Of a DNA stretch of 36,821 nucleotides, positions 15,030 through 23,825 are shown piece by piece. Positions within the stretch are counted from its first letter, which is position 1. The number at the start of each line of letters is the position of its first letter. The DNA lies in IMG/VR virus record IMGVR_UViG_3300035698_029558, positions 1 to 36,821 of that record; one strand, written 5' to 3'. The notes beneath the pieces are model-generated. The model was not told the origin of the DNA and ran no database searches. It saw only the letters and a list, made by a program, of their open reading frames with translations. Made by a program: the position numbers and the translations under genes. The stretch is from a virus.

Positions 15030-15777
15030 TCACCGTTATGTTGCCTATTGAGCTTATCACGTTAAAGTCTGTATCGGCCGTGATACACACAAGGTCTACC
15101 GCATCTCTCTGATTATTAGAATCAAGGCGACCACCAGCACCAGTTGTTGTAGCGTCACTTCCAAAATAAATTGTTTGTCCTGCATTTTGAGCAACCCTCC
15201 AACCGCCAGCACCCTTACCAGAAATACGGACCCTTTTCCCAAGGGCGCATGTTGCTGGAAGAGTAACCGTCACAAGAGCACCGTTATTGGTGATGTAGCC
15301 CCAGTTAGTGCCCGCTGCTTGTGTGGTTCCTGTTACTTCAGCCCACACAACCCCAGACTCATCAATAGTCTCAAGAGCAATCTGTACGTTTGTGTCTGCA
15401 GAGCTAAGAATATGATCAAAGTTGCCCGTTGCTGTTGAGATGAGGTTTGCAGGTCCATCATTATCTACCAGAACCTCAAAGAGGTTGATGTTGTCTTCGA
15501 ATAAAGCAAGATTACGTGTTGTAGTTGACCCTATCGTCCCGGCTGTGTCCATGTACACATAATGTGTGTCCCCGGCTGATAAAGCAGCAACCGTTTGGCC
15601 ACCGGCCCAGGTAATCGGAGTGGTCTTAATGTAACCAGTACCGCCCCGCTCCACTGTGAAGTTAGTGCCCGCAACTGAATAGTAAACGCCAGCACCACCC
15701 CAAGCTTCAACTCCTGTGAAGTTATGAGCTTCGTATGCCGGGAATGCTGGGCTGTTCCATGCATTGTTTGTTGCCAT
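15025..15777 (-). CDS. Modular fibre/virion protein with shared C-terminal beta domain, copy A
   Basis: A 250 aa protein. The N-terminal part (to about 155) is beta-rich (GVEAWGGAGVYYSVAGTNF; GGQTVAALSAGDTHYVYMD) and unlike its neighbours. The last about 95 residues (GYITNNGALVTVTLP; GGWRVAQNAGQTIYFG; TTTGAGGRLD; AVDLVCITADTDFNVIS) form a beta domain found again in the genes at 15787 and 17084. The ribosome binding site is TAGGAG. It is probably a fibre or appendage subunit; the shared domain may be a trimerisation or capping module. Confidence 0.6.
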   Translation of the reverse strand: MATNNAWNSPAFPAYEAHNFTGVEAWGGAGVYYSVAGTNFTVERGGTGYIKTTPITWAGGQTVAALSAGDTHYVYMDTAGTIGSTTTRNLALFEDNINLFEVLVDNDGPANLISTATGNFDHILSSADTNVQIALETIDESGVVWAEVTGTTQAAGTNWGYITNNGALVTVTLPATCALGKRVRISGKGAGGWRVAQNAGQTIYFGSDATTTGAGGRLDSNNQRDAVDLVCITADTDFNVISSIGNITVT

Positions 15778-15786
15778 AAAACACTC

Positions 15787-17064
15787 CTAGTTAATCGTTA
15801 TGTTTCCGACAAGAGAGGTTACTCTCCAACCATCAGCTACACCAGCATCAGTAGAATCTGTGCACATAAGCTCTATGCAATCACCAACATGGGTAGCGAT
15901 GAGACTCCCGCCAACCCCTACTGTTGTCGTTTGATTGCCGAGCCCTATATATTGATTGGCGTTTTGTGCAATCGTCCAGAGACCCAACTTACCGGCAACC
16001 GTTATTCTGTCTCCCTCCCATGCTTCTGCAGGAAGAGTAAGCGTAACGCCAGCGCCCCTGTCGACTATATAAGTATAAAGCCGGGCCATCTGCCGAGTCG
16101 CTTCGGTCACATTTCTTCGACCAACTGGCTCGAGAAATCTGACGGCTCCAAGAGTGCCCGGGAGGTCTTTTGTTCCACCATCTTGCTTAAGAAGAGATAG
16201 TTCGAACTCACCACCGTTTATGGTCCAATCAATCGTACAGTTGGCTATTTCACCAACATACGCTCTACACAGTCCGTTATGCACGTCGAAGGCCCGATTG
16301 ACGTCACTTATTCGTCCTATGTTAAGAGAAGCGCTGGAATTAGCATCAAACGTTCGGATCGCACGACTGGTTCCCCCCAAATCATCTCCAACGACTGTAG
16401 CAATCGTCCCAACAACCGTTCCACCCTCGACATAGAGGCCAACCCCATCTTCTGGAACAACGATTTCACCGCCATCTAGAGTAACAACCGCATCTAGAGT
16501 ACCAGCAGTTATAAAGATCCCAGGATTCACACCGTCTGTGGATGTTGTAAGAGACTTCCACTTTATGTGTATATTATCTACGGTTGCACCAGAGACACGT
16601 ATCCACTCCGCGAATTCAGTCGTACAGACAGCTATATCAATATCAATATATAGATCAACAACAGCGCCAAGTGCGGAAGAGATCGAAAATCCCTTCACAC
16701 TGTCCTCACCAACCGCCGGGACATAGTGCTCTCTGAACCTTACAGAACAATATGATCCTGTACCAAGAGCGAGGAACTCTCCAACGAATCGCGCATTTGG
16801 GAAAAACAGATCAACATAGTCTTGAAGCCCTAGTTCGGCTTCTGTGTAAATACCATCATCTAGACAGACAATTGCCCATCTATTGACTGCAGAGGGTGTC
16901 TCCGCCGCCGTCAGTACCAAAGCCTGTGCAATTGTGAGGACGGGCGTCTCGATGTTTTTCCCATCGTTGGCGTCATTGCCGCCCTTGGCAACATAGATTA
17001 CCTGGTCAAACTTATCCCAGACGATCATGCCGCCGGTAACTCTGTTTCTTATTCGTTTGCTCAT
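15787..17064 (-). CDS. Modular fibre/virion protein with beta-helix-like body and shared C-terminal domain, copy B
   Basis: A 425 aa protein. Residues about 22-60 (DQVIYVAKGGNDANDGKNIE, then PVLTIAQALVLTAAE) are the classic entry to a pectin-lyase-like beta-helix (YVxxxGND-NDG), followed by repeated short beta segments (VDLYIDIDIAV; ISDVNRAFDVHNG). The C-terminal about 95 residues (GVTLTLPAEAWEGDRITVAG; LWTIAQNANQYIGLG; TTTVGVGGSL) match the shared domain of the flanking genes. This is a candidate spike or fibre, possibly sugar-binding; catalytic residues cannot be assigned. Confidence 0.65.
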   Translation of the reverse strand: MSKRIRNRVTGGMIVWDKFDQVIYVAKGGNDANDGKNIETPVLTIAQALVLTAAETPSAVNRWAIVCLDDGIYTEAELGLQDYVDLFFPNARFVGEFLALGTGSYCSVRFREHYVPAVGEDSVKGFSISSALGAVVDLYIDIDIAVCTTEFAEWIRVSGATVDNIHIKWKSLTTSTDGVNPGIFITAGTLDAVVTLDGGEIVVPEDGVGLYVEGGTVVGTIATVVGDDLGGTSRAIRTFDANSSASLNIGRISDVNRAFDVHNGLCRAYVGEIANCTIDWTINGGEFELSLLKQDGGTKDLPGTLGAVRFLEPVGRRNVTEATRQMARLYTYIVDRGAGVTLTLPAEAWEGDRITVAGKLGLWTIAQNANQYIGLGNQTTTVGVGGSLIATHVGDCIELMCTDSTDAGVADGWRVTSLVGNITIN

Positions 17065-17083
17065 ACAGTTTCCCTACTTTATT

Positions 17084-17464
17084 TTATCCTGTGAGTACGC
17101 TCGAAGAGTATTGAACAACAAAAAGAGAATCGGCCGTAACACACAAAAGCTCTACATACTGTTGTGGAGCAGCCAGACCATTATATAAGTACCCACCAAC
17201 ACCGAGCGTTGTGGTATTAATCCATGAATGAATTTGTTGCCCGGCGTTTTGAGACAATCTCCAGCCACCATCACCCTTACCGCAGATCAAAATTCTTGCA
17301 AATTGTGGGAATATGACCGGCAGCGTAATAACTACCTGAGCTTGGTTGTTGGTAACATAGCCGTGGTTGACTTCTCCCTGATGAGAAGTTGATGTAATCT
17401 CTTCCCATTCAATACAACAGTCGTCACCACCACCACCGCCCCTAAGGTTTGAGCGCTGGCTCAC
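17084..17464 (-). CDS. Stand-alone copy of the shared beta domain, copy C
   Basis: A 126 aa protein consisting of a short glycine-rich, cysteine-containing head (RGGGGGDDCCIEWEEI) and the same about 95 residue domain (HGYVTNNQAQVVITLP; GGWRLSQNAGQQIHSW; TTTLGVGGYL; YVELLCVTADSLFVV). It is linked to the upstream gene by an ATGA overlap (17461-17464). It may be a truncated fibre or a minimal cap protein, or it may supply this domain in trans to another fibre. Confidence 0.6.
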   Translation of the reverse strand: MSQRSNLRGGGGGDDCCIEWEEITSTSHQGEVNHGYVTNNQAQVVITLPVIFPQFARILICGKGDGGWRLSQNAGQQIHSWINTTTLGVGGYLYNGLAAPQQYVELLCVTADSLFVVQYSSSVLTG

Positions 17465-17784
17465 ACCGTAACCTCTACGAATATAGCCCCCACGGTAGGA
17501 GCTGCTCCATTGTGCCTAACGTAAAAAGCCGTTCTGGTTGCTAGCTGCTTCGTATTTGACTGAAAGTCAATGACATACGAGCTAAAGAGAGGCATAAACA
17601 CATGGTCTGTTGCTCCATCGTAGCTTACGATCAAATCTGCATCTGTATTATTTACGATGCAAACTAGCTCAGCTTCATCAGCTATAGCTGCTCCGACAAT
17701 AGCAAACCCAGCGCCAATTCCTCCAAAAGCAACAGTTCTCAGCGCCTCCTGCCTAACTTTGTTTGTAGTATCTCTGTCTACCAT
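17461..17784 (-). CDS. Small phage virion-type protein
   Basis: A 107 aa beta-rich protein (LRTVAFGGIGAGFAIVGAAI; LVCIVNNTDADLIVSYDGAT; a C-terminal AFYVRHNGA) of a kind often found in fibre operons. Function unknown. The spacing after the terminator-like hairpin at 17803-17825 makes it the first gene of the 17.8-11.9 kb fibre block unless transcription reads through from the tailspike. Confidence 0.6.
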   Translation of the reverse strand: MVDRDTTNKVRQEALRTVAFGGIGAGFAIVGAAIADEAELVCIVNNTDADLIVSYDGATDHVFMPLFSSYVIDFQSNTKQLATRTAFYVRHNGAAPTVGAIFVEVTV

Positions 17785-17790
17785 CTAGCT

Positions 17791-17826
17791 ACCTATAAAA
17801 TTAGCAGCCCCTGGATGAGGCTGCTA
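17791..17826 (-). terminator. Terminator-like hairpin downstream of the tailspike gene
   Basis: On the minus strand, AGCAGCC / GGCTGCT (7 bp stem, 9-base loop, 17803-17825) is followed by AATTTTAT. It lies 14 bases past the tailspike stop. The U tract is short, so termination may be partial, letting the fibre block be transcribed at a lower level. Confidence 0.55.
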
Positions 17827-17839
17827 GGTTATTCAATTC

Positions 17840-20410
17840 TTACTGAAGGCCACAAGCAAACTGCTGAATGTGTATTGCCGCTGGAGATCCACCTGCCGCA
17901 AACAAGTGGTGTATGAATGGTATGACCACATCAGTGTCATCAAAAGTCAGTGCCTGTGTTTGTGTTGGGGCTACACCATCGATGAGATAGGTGACAACAC
18001 CTCCATCGGACACATTAACTCTGAGTTGGTGTGTCTGGCCATCTGTCCAAGCATCTGTTGTATCAACGTATGCCCAACCTGGTCCGTTAAGTGTTTTACC
18101 AATATAGACCAGATCTGCTGCTGATGTATTACGAAGACCGATGACACCAGCGTCGGTATAGGTTGTGTAGTCCGCATTTGGAGCACCAAGGATTCTAAAT
18201 CCTAGCCAGAGAGGGTCTGACGTTCCACAGTCTGCTACTTTGAAGGTTGCCTCAACAAAGAATGCTGGGCTTGTTCCAATGGTGAACGTGTGTCTCGATC
18301 TTGTGGTGTGACCGAAGTAGTACTCAGCACCTTCTGACGTTGACAAGTCAAGAGACATCAACAACCCGTCATTTGCAAGTCTTGGAGCAATGATCGTCTG
18401 ACCGGCACCAAGAATGAACTGCTCCATTGTGGTGTTATCTTGGCAAGACATGATGTTGTAATCGCCAGTTGCACCGGTTGGGGCAGCACCAGTCGTTGCA
18501 ATTGACTGCAAAACTGGGTTCACGTTGAAGGACTCGATGTTGGTGTTTGTAACATTGATGCTACGAGCTGTGATAGCTCCTCGAGAGTCGATTGCTGCAA
18601 CTTCATTATTGCCGCTATCTTCAAATGAGAAAGTATTTGTACCTACAGCATCACCCATTGTGACCCTGAAATCAATTCCAGCTGCTGCTGAAAGGATGAA
18701 GTCTGCTGCCGTACCAGCAATTACAGATTGGTTGAACAATCTGATGTCAGCGGTTGTGTAAGCAACACCAGCTGCACCGTTGTAGAGGTCTAACCCAAAC
18801 AACCAGTCAGCTGCTGCTACAGTACCCTGAACGACACCATAAGCGGCTTGCCCAGCTGTACCGGCACCTGCGCCTGCGTCAAGTCTGGATACTGCCATAC
18901 CGTAAGCAACGGCATTAAATGGAGTGTTGTACTCAACGACAGATCCAACACCAGCAAATATACCAGCAGCAGGAGTTGCGGTTCCATCCTCAGCATCGAG
19001 ATACCCCTTTACCCCAAAGCCAAATGCCTGAGGAAGATCAGCTGCATCTGTTTCTAGAAGATCGAGGTGACCTTCGACACCAACTCCCGTAGATGCGATT
19101 ACTGAACCATCTGTCTGTAGAGAGTATCCGTACACACCTACTGAACCTAGACAATCGGCACCGGCAAGTGTTTCGATGTTTCCTGTAATCGATTGTGGGG
19201 TGCTGAACCCATCACCGGCTGAAACAGTAAGATCTCCGAGAAGAGTACTCAATGTTGCCGCTCCAGATGCCGTTGCGTCATCACCAAAAGCCTGAATAAG
19301 AGCGCTGTTGCCCGAGAAAGTTGCTGTTCTGTAGACATCGTCACCAGCAAGAATCCTGGTCAGGCGCTTCTCGTTGGTAGCTATAAGTGTAAGAGTAGCT
19401 GCCAAGTTGCTTCCATCTAGGAATTCAACGTCAGCAAGCATTAGACCACCGGCACCAGCACCAGCTATTGCTGGGTTGGCTGAGGAGTCTACTGTTACTT
19501 GAGAGAGGTTAAGCTGTCCGGCAGATCCATGTGACAGAGAAGCTGTTGCTCCCGTTGAGAATGTCGAGGCATTGATGTTTCCAGATACTGTTCCTGCTGT
19601 TGTGACGGTACCGCCAAAAGAGCAGCCCATCGTTGCAGAAATTGTTGTTGATCCACCAATGATGGCCTGGCACACCAAGCGAGATCCGTACATTGTTAAA
19701 GCACCGTCATCCAGCACCATGTCTGAGGCTACACCAGCACCAGCTACACAATTCCAAAGCGTTACTGCAGAACCACCCGTGTTATTTACAACACCGTTAT
19801 TTGTTGAAGCTTCTGCACACTGAACCATCTGAAGAGCACCGGTCCAGTTGTCAAGATCGAACGTGAAACCTGTGGTACAGTTGATGAGGCAGTTAAAGAG
19901 AAGAATTTGCGCTGTTCCAGCTACTGCAGACGTCATAATGTCTGTTGCTGACGTTAGCGTCAGATCATACATTGTTAGAATTCCAGCTGCTGGAGGAGTA
20001 TGAGCACCTGTGATGGTTGTCTCAAGACCCGAACCCTGGATTACAATCCCATCGTAAAGCACGAGGTTTTCTGTATAAATTCCAGTAGCTCCTGGTCGTA
20101 CATAGACTACAGCATCAACACCCGCTGTCTGTGCTGCGTCAATAGCTGCCTGAATTGTTTGGTAAGCCGAGGGATCTGAAGAATCAACAACATAACCTGT
20201 CATTGCGTCCGATCCGCTGGTTTCCCAGAAAGGAACCCCGGCAACGATGGACGTTAATATGAAAATACCGTTGCTGGATTCATTGATCCAAATTGTTCCC
20301 AAATCATACTTGTCGTCATTTCCTGGGTTTTGTTGAGCGATAATGACGTTCGCTGGGTTTGGGGCCTTAACACCTAAATAGGCTAAGGGCGATTTTGCTG
20401 GTCTTGGCAT
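17840..20410 (-). CDS. Tailspike / large fibre with right-handed beta-helix
   Basis: An 856 aa protein, the largest receptor-binding candidate. The N-terminal head (about 1-90; LGTIWINESSNGIFILTS) is of the type that attaches to a tail. Residues about 95-330 form a pectin-lyase-like beta-helix (YQTIQAAIDAAQTAGVDAVV; GIYTENLVLYDGIVIQGSG), a fold common in spikes that bind or cut surface polysaccharide. Alanine/glycine-rich repeats (GVGVEGHLDLLET; GFGVKGYLDAEDG) occupy about 420-580, and the end (about 690-856; FFVEATFKVAD; HQLRVNVSDGGVVTYLIDG) resembles a concanavalin/LamG-like lectin domain. The start has a strong AAGGAG site. No catalytic residues can be named. Confidence 0.78.
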   Translation of the reverse strand: MPRPAKSPLAYLGVKAPNPANVIIAQQNPGNDDKYDLGTIWINESSNGIFILTSIVAGVPFWETSGSDAMTGYVVDSSDPSAYQTIQAAIDAAQTAGVDAVVYVRPGATGIYTENLVLYDGIVIQGSGLETTITGAHTPPAAGILTMYDLTLTSATDIMTSAVAGTAQILLFNCLINCTTGFTFDLDNWTGALQMVQCAEASTNNGVVNNTGGSAVTLWNCVAGAGVASDMVLDDGALTMYGSRLVCQAIIGGSTTISATMGCSFGGTVTTAGTVSGNINASTFSTGATASLSHGSAGQLNLSQVTVDSSANPAIAGAGAGGLMLADVEFLDGSNLAATLTLIATNEKRLTRILAGDDVYRTATFSGNSALIQAFGDDATASGAATLSTLLGDLTVSAGDGFSTPQSITGNIETLAGADCLGSVGVYGYSLQTDGSVIASTGVGVEGHLDLLETDAADLPQAFGFGVKGYLDAEDGTATPAAGIFAGVGSVVEYNTPFNAVAYGMAVSRLDAGAGAGTAGQAAYGVVQGTVAAADWLFGLDLYNGAAGVAYTTADIRLFNQSVIAGTAADFILSAAAGIDFRVTMGDAVGTNTFSFEDSGNNEVAAIDSRGAITARSINVTNTNIESFNVNPVLQSIATTGAAPTGATGDYNIMSCQDNTTMEQFILGAGQTIIAPRLANDGLLMSLDLSTSEGAEYYFGHTTRSRHTFTIGTSPAFFVEATFKVADCGTSDPLWLGFRILGAPNADYTTYTDAGVIGLRNTSAADLVYIGKTLNGPGWAYVDTTDAWTDGQTHQLRVNVSDGGVVTYLIDGVAPTQTQALTFDDTDVVIPFIHHLFAAGGSPAAIHIQQFACGLQ

Positions 20411-20665
20411 GGTAGCTCTCCTTTCTGTTTCCTTTGATGCAATTATGTAAAAAAGAACAAGGCTGAGCTAAAAAGAATTCACGCATCCTTGAAAATCCGA
20501 AGCAAAATCGGCCGCCGCATTGAATATCCTGCACAATGTGTTGCTTATTCAAGGAAAACTGTAGATAGCCAAAGGATGCGCGGCTATACACAAGACTTTT
20601 TGTGTAAAGTTCTGTAGATATTAATAACAACCGTGTTATAATAAGATAGAACCAAGGAGCCAACC
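20411..20665. promoter_or_regulatory. Divergent regulatory region with several inverted repeats
   Basis: 255 bases separate the leftward tailspike from a rightward membrane-protein gene. Inverted repeats: CGCATCCTT (20482-20490) with AAGGATGCG (20572-20580); TTGAATA (20520-20526) with TATTCAA (20546-20552), nested inside the first; and TACACAA (20587-20593) with TTGTGTA (20600-20606), a compact 7 bp hairpin. An extended -10 promoter TGTTATAAT lies at 20634-20642 facing right. The nested arms could form a structured RNA on either strand or serve as protein-binding sites. Confidence 0.5.
20634..20642 (+). promoter_or_regulatory. Extended -10 promoter for the membrane-protein gene at 20666
   Basis: TGTTATAAT is a full TGn extended -10 element. 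The -35 region is weak, as is usual with extended -10 promoters. It would give a very short leader before the AAGGAG ribosome binding site and ATG at 20666. Confidence 0.5.
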
Positions 20666-20941
20666 ATGATCGGTGCATTCATATCCGTACTCTTAGTCTA
20701 CATTCTCATAAAGTTCGGCCTATCTGCCATCGTCTTTTGCTTTCTTTTTTTCGCTGTCCTGCCGATGTGGTTGCTTATTGACCCTAGCTATTGGGCACTG
20801 ATTTTTCTACCCATCCTGTGGTTGTTTATATCTTACTGGGCTAGCGATTGCCGAGACCAGAACAAACTTTTTAATAAGAAAACTAAGGGAGGAAACCACG
20901 ATGGAATGGATTTGCTGGGCAATTTTATTGGTTGTGCTTAA
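20666..20941 (+). CDS. Small multi-pass membrane protein (candidate holin)
   Basis: A 91 aa protein, very hydrophobic through residue 58, with two or three membrane helices (about 3-36 and 42-58) followed by a charged tail (DCRDQNKLFNKKTKGGNHDG). The size, topology and charged C-terminus are holin-like, but membrane morons that alter host entry look the same. It has its own extended -10 promoter and a strong AAGGAG site, and faces opposite to the structural genes on both sides. No endolysin is recognisable nearby. Confidence 0.6.
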   Translation: MIGAFISVLLVYILIKFGLSAIVFCFLFFAVLPMWLLIDPSYWALIFLPILWLFISYWASDCRDQNKLFNKKTKGGNHDGMDLLGNFIGCA

Positions 20942-20957
20942 AGTACGAGACCTCTGA
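20901..20957 (+). CDS. Possible overlapping 18-residue hydrophobic peptide
   Basis: A second reading frame inside the end of the 91 aa gene: ATG at 20901 behind a strong GGAGG (about 8 bases upstream) encodes MEWICWAILLVVLKVRDL, one short hydrophobic helix with a charged end. Initiation signals are better than expected by chance, but the peptide is tiny and could be incidental. It might be a small membrane-active peptide. Confidence 0.3.
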   Translation: MEWICWAILLVVLKVRDL

Positions 20958-23825
20958 TTAGTCTTCTTCGACGTACTTAGCTACCTCAGGAAGGCTCCAA
21001 TCAATCATTGGTCGCGTTACCTTGTATGCTCTATCGAGAGTCATCGTCTTTTGGGCCATTTGTGGGACTGTTTTTTGCAGATTAGCAAGAACCTGTCGCT
21101 TTACAATCGGGTCTGTAAGGTATTTTGCAAACAACCTCTCTGCCGCCTGCGCGCCAAAATAGGCCATTGGAAGAAAAATGTGCCCCTTTAGCATTGCCGC
21201 TCCTGCCGTCATGTATCCAAGAAAGCCGGCGGGATACCTGCTTTTCCCAGCAGCCGACGCGCCATTTTGGAATGTCTTGGCTGCCCTGTCTATCACATCA
21301 GAATATTCTTTAACGCTATTCAAAAGCCCAACGTTTTCTTTTCCAATCAGATCACGCCCAAATTCGGTGCTCAATAGCCTGTCAGTAACATTGCCGAGCT
21401 TATCGAACTGGAGTTGTCCGTCCTTAATCACCTCTTTGTTTATCATGTCTGTGAGCTTCATCCTTCTGGCAGAGTCATAAAGCTCTCTTCCTTGTGGAGT
21501 GTCTCCAACAGCCTTTCGTAAACTATTTAGATCCTTTTCATCCTTTAATGAGGAAAGAAACTTCTCTGGGTTACCAGACGCGTGCGCTTGGGCCAGTTCT
21601 CGCTGTAATTTAGCCTCGGGGCCAAGCTTCCCAAACTGCTCAGAGAGAAAACCGGCAGAATCTGGGTGAGCTTTCTTCATATCTTGGACGATCGACTGAC
21701 GCATTTTTTCTAAAGCAGCCTTTTCACGACCGCCAAGTGTTTTTCCAAGACGCTCATCAATCTTCTCAACCGCTGAGGCTAAGTTACTTACGGTTGCGGC
21801 CTCTTTTCCAGATGACTTTTTAAAAGCATCCAGCACCTCATCGTATTTGTTGCCGAAAACACCTCTATATTCCTCAAACTGCTTAACAGCATTCTTGGAG
21901 TCTCCGATCTGCTCAACCACACTTTTTCTCATGGCATTGGAGGTGCCCTCCCCGGTGGTTTCGGTGAGCTGCTTGAGATACGAAGGCTTCTTGAGAAGTG
22001 TTTCTATCTCTTCTGGCTTCTGGGTGAACCTAATTTTCCTGACAGCGTCCGGATCTACGTAGGTTTTGTAGTAGTCGTGCCACGTGCGCTTTGCATCCCT
22101 ATACCGAAGTCGGCTCGGTCCAGATAGGCTGCCTTCAATAACCTTCCCAGCTTCTTCCTTAATAGGGAGTAGCATTCGTGTGTGATCGTGTTGAGCGTCC
22201 CACTTAATGGCGTCGTTAACCAACTGCTCAAACTTGATCAGCGTGTTGCCTGGTATCTTCTTACCGCCCCTGCTTGCCTCGAATATTTCATTGGCCTTTG
22301 TCCTAAGACTACTAAACTTATTTTTTAGGTAGTCGGGAGCGTTCGTTTCTTCCAGCTCCCCTATCTTTTCCATAAGGCCAGCCAATTTAGACTCGTTTAC
22401 GGAAACCTTTTCAGTAAGTCTTTCCAGCACCCTATATTTTTCAGTCGCTACCCTGTGCGCCGCATTGGCCTTAGTTACAACGTCTTGCTGAACATTCTTG
22501 CCCAATTCTAGCTGCGTGTATGTGGGCTTGCTTATCTCTTCTGCTACTTTGGGTACCGCCTCGCCAGCCTCGAACATTTTACCTGACGCCTCTTCAATAG
22601 ATCTTTTTACGTCTGGAGCCAATGCTGAGCTTTCTTGGAAGGAGTTATAAACCTTATTTGCAACTGGTGTTGCTATCGGCTTGTCGCCGAACCTTTCACC
22701 AAGAGCGCCGTATGCGGCCTCTCTCTCTGTTAGCCCCCGCTCTAGCTCACGACCAGCGGCACCAGCGACCTCTTCTCCTAGAACCGCTCCCGCCTCTGCA
22801 GTATCTGCAAACTTTGAGGCGGTAATGCTCTCTAGTCTGTTCATCATGTCGCCAGAAACTTCTTTAAGGGCTTCCGGACTTCCAACCCTTTCAAGCTTTT
22901 GAAGATACTTTGATTCTGTTGCAATCCCAACACTGGGGAGTAGGTCCAGTTCTTTTGCTGCCTTGATAGCAGAAGATGAAAGGTTTTTTAGCTTCTGTGG
23001 TGCTGAGATTAGGTTCGCAAGAGCCTGTTTTGCCGCTGTTGGCGAACTAAGACTCCTGCCAGTAATGTCGCCAATAAGAGTTAAAGCAGCCTTTGTTTTC
23101 GGGTCATCCGAAAGCTCCGGAAGAGAGGATGCACCGAAAGCTCCGGCAATTTCTTTTAAATATCGTCCTTTCTTAAGAGCACCCAGCATGCCGCCGAAGG
23201 TTATAAAGTCTACAGTCCCTGCCGCTATCTTCTCACCGGTGTTTTGGGGGGCGTATTTATCATCTGTGGTGATGTCGATACCCTCCTTAATTCCTCGACT
23301 GGTAATTGGGTGAAGCTTTTCCGAAAGCCACGAAAGACCCTTGCCAACAAGCCCGGTATCCTCTACATCTCCCTGAGCCCAGTTGTAGGCCATGTCAGCC
23401 AACTCTACGACGTCAGCGGGGGTTCCTAAAAGTCTTGGAAACACCTCCCTTCCAGCCATTTTCCCATAACGAGAGACTGCTGACTCGTCTTCTTCTACCG
23501 GCCGTGCGCCATACTTCTGAAGTTCTTCGGGGACCTTTTCGGGTGTTTCCATTCCCTTGGACTTCATGTAGGCGGTTACATTCTCATAAATACGCTCGTG
23601 CTGTCTCTTTTCTCTCTCTTCTGCCTTAGAAGGAACAACCTTTTTGGCCCCCAGGGATTTCATGTACTCGGCAACATCTTCCTGTGGCTCCTCTTCCCGG
23701 GCACCACCAATAGACAGCATGTATTGATCTAGATCATCGGGGCCCCGGTCTTCGGCGGGTGGCTGTGCCTGGTCGTCAACTAAAGTACCACCAATAGACT
23801 GCATGTATTGATCTAGATTGTTCAC
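20958..23825 (-). CDS. Large ejection / internal virion protein with N-terminal short repeats
   Basis: A 955 aa mainly helical protein, third in a run of three large genes upstream of the spike, the usual place for proteins ejected with the DNA. The first 92 residues hold four copies of a short motif, [DN]-[LV]-x-x-Y-M-x-S-x-G (residues about 3-13, 31-41, 50-59, 82-91), separated by acidic linkers. Long coiled-coil-like helices fill the middle (QLELGKNVQQDVVTKANAAH; KLAGLMEKIGELEE). Near the C-terminus a hydrophobic segment (PAGFLGYMTAGAAMLKGHIF) could insert into a membrane. No lytic enzyme motif is seen. ATGA overlap with the upstream gene. Confidence 0.65.
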   Translation of the reverse strand: MNNLDQYMQSIGGTLVDDQAQPPAEDRGPDDLDQYMLSIGGAREEEPQEDVAEYMKSLGAKKVVPSKAEEREKRQHERIYENVTAYMKSKGMETPEKVPEELQKYGARPVEEDESAVSRYGKMAGREVFPRLLGTPADVVELADMAYNWAQGDVEDTGLVGKGLSWLSEKLHPITSRGIKEGIDITTDDKYAPQNTGEKIAAGTVDFITFGGMLGALKKGRYLKEIAGAFGASSLPELSDDPKTKAALTLIGDITGRSLSSPTAAKQALANLISAPQKLKNLSSSAIKAAKELDLLPSVGIATESKYLQKLERVGSPEALKEVSGDMMNRLESITASKFADTAEAGAVLGEEVAGAAGRELERGLTEREAAYGALGERFGDKPIATPVANKVYNSFQESSALAPDVKRSIEEASGKMFEAGEAVPKVAEEISKPTYTQLELGKNVQQDVVTKANAAHRVATEKYRVLERLTEKVSVNESKLAGLMEKIGELEETNAPDYLKNKFSSLRTKANEIFEASRGGKKIPGNTLIKFEQLVNDAIKWDAQHDHTRMLLPIKEEAGKVIEGSLSGPSRLRYRDAKRTWHDYYKTYVDPDAVRKIRFTQKPEEIETLLKKPSYLKQLTETTGEGTSNAMRKSVVEQIGDSKNAVKQFEEYRGVFGNKYDEVLDAFKKSSGKEAATVSNLASAVEKIDERLGKTLGGREKAALEKMRQSIVQDMKKAHPDSAGFLSEQFGKLGPEAKLQRELAQAHASGNPEKFLSSLKDEKDLNSLRKAVGDTPQGRELYDSARRMKLTDMINKEVIKDGQLQFDKLGNVTDRLLSTEFGRDLIGKENVGLLNSVKEYSDVIDRAAKTFQNGASAAGKSRYPAGFLGYMTAGAAMLKGHIFLPMAYFGAQAAERLFAKYLTDPIVKRQVLANLQKTVPQMAQKTMTLDRAYKVTRPMIDWSLPEVAKYVEED

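Noticed and set aside
12178-20410. Diversity-generating retroelement acting on the fibre array
   Set aside because: No reverse transcriptase gene and no template/variable repeat pair with adenine-specific changes were seen.
22622-23629. Plus-strand open frames over the 955 aa ejection gene
   Set aside because: They are low-complexity shadow frames without ribosome binding sites, opposite a long well-supported gene.
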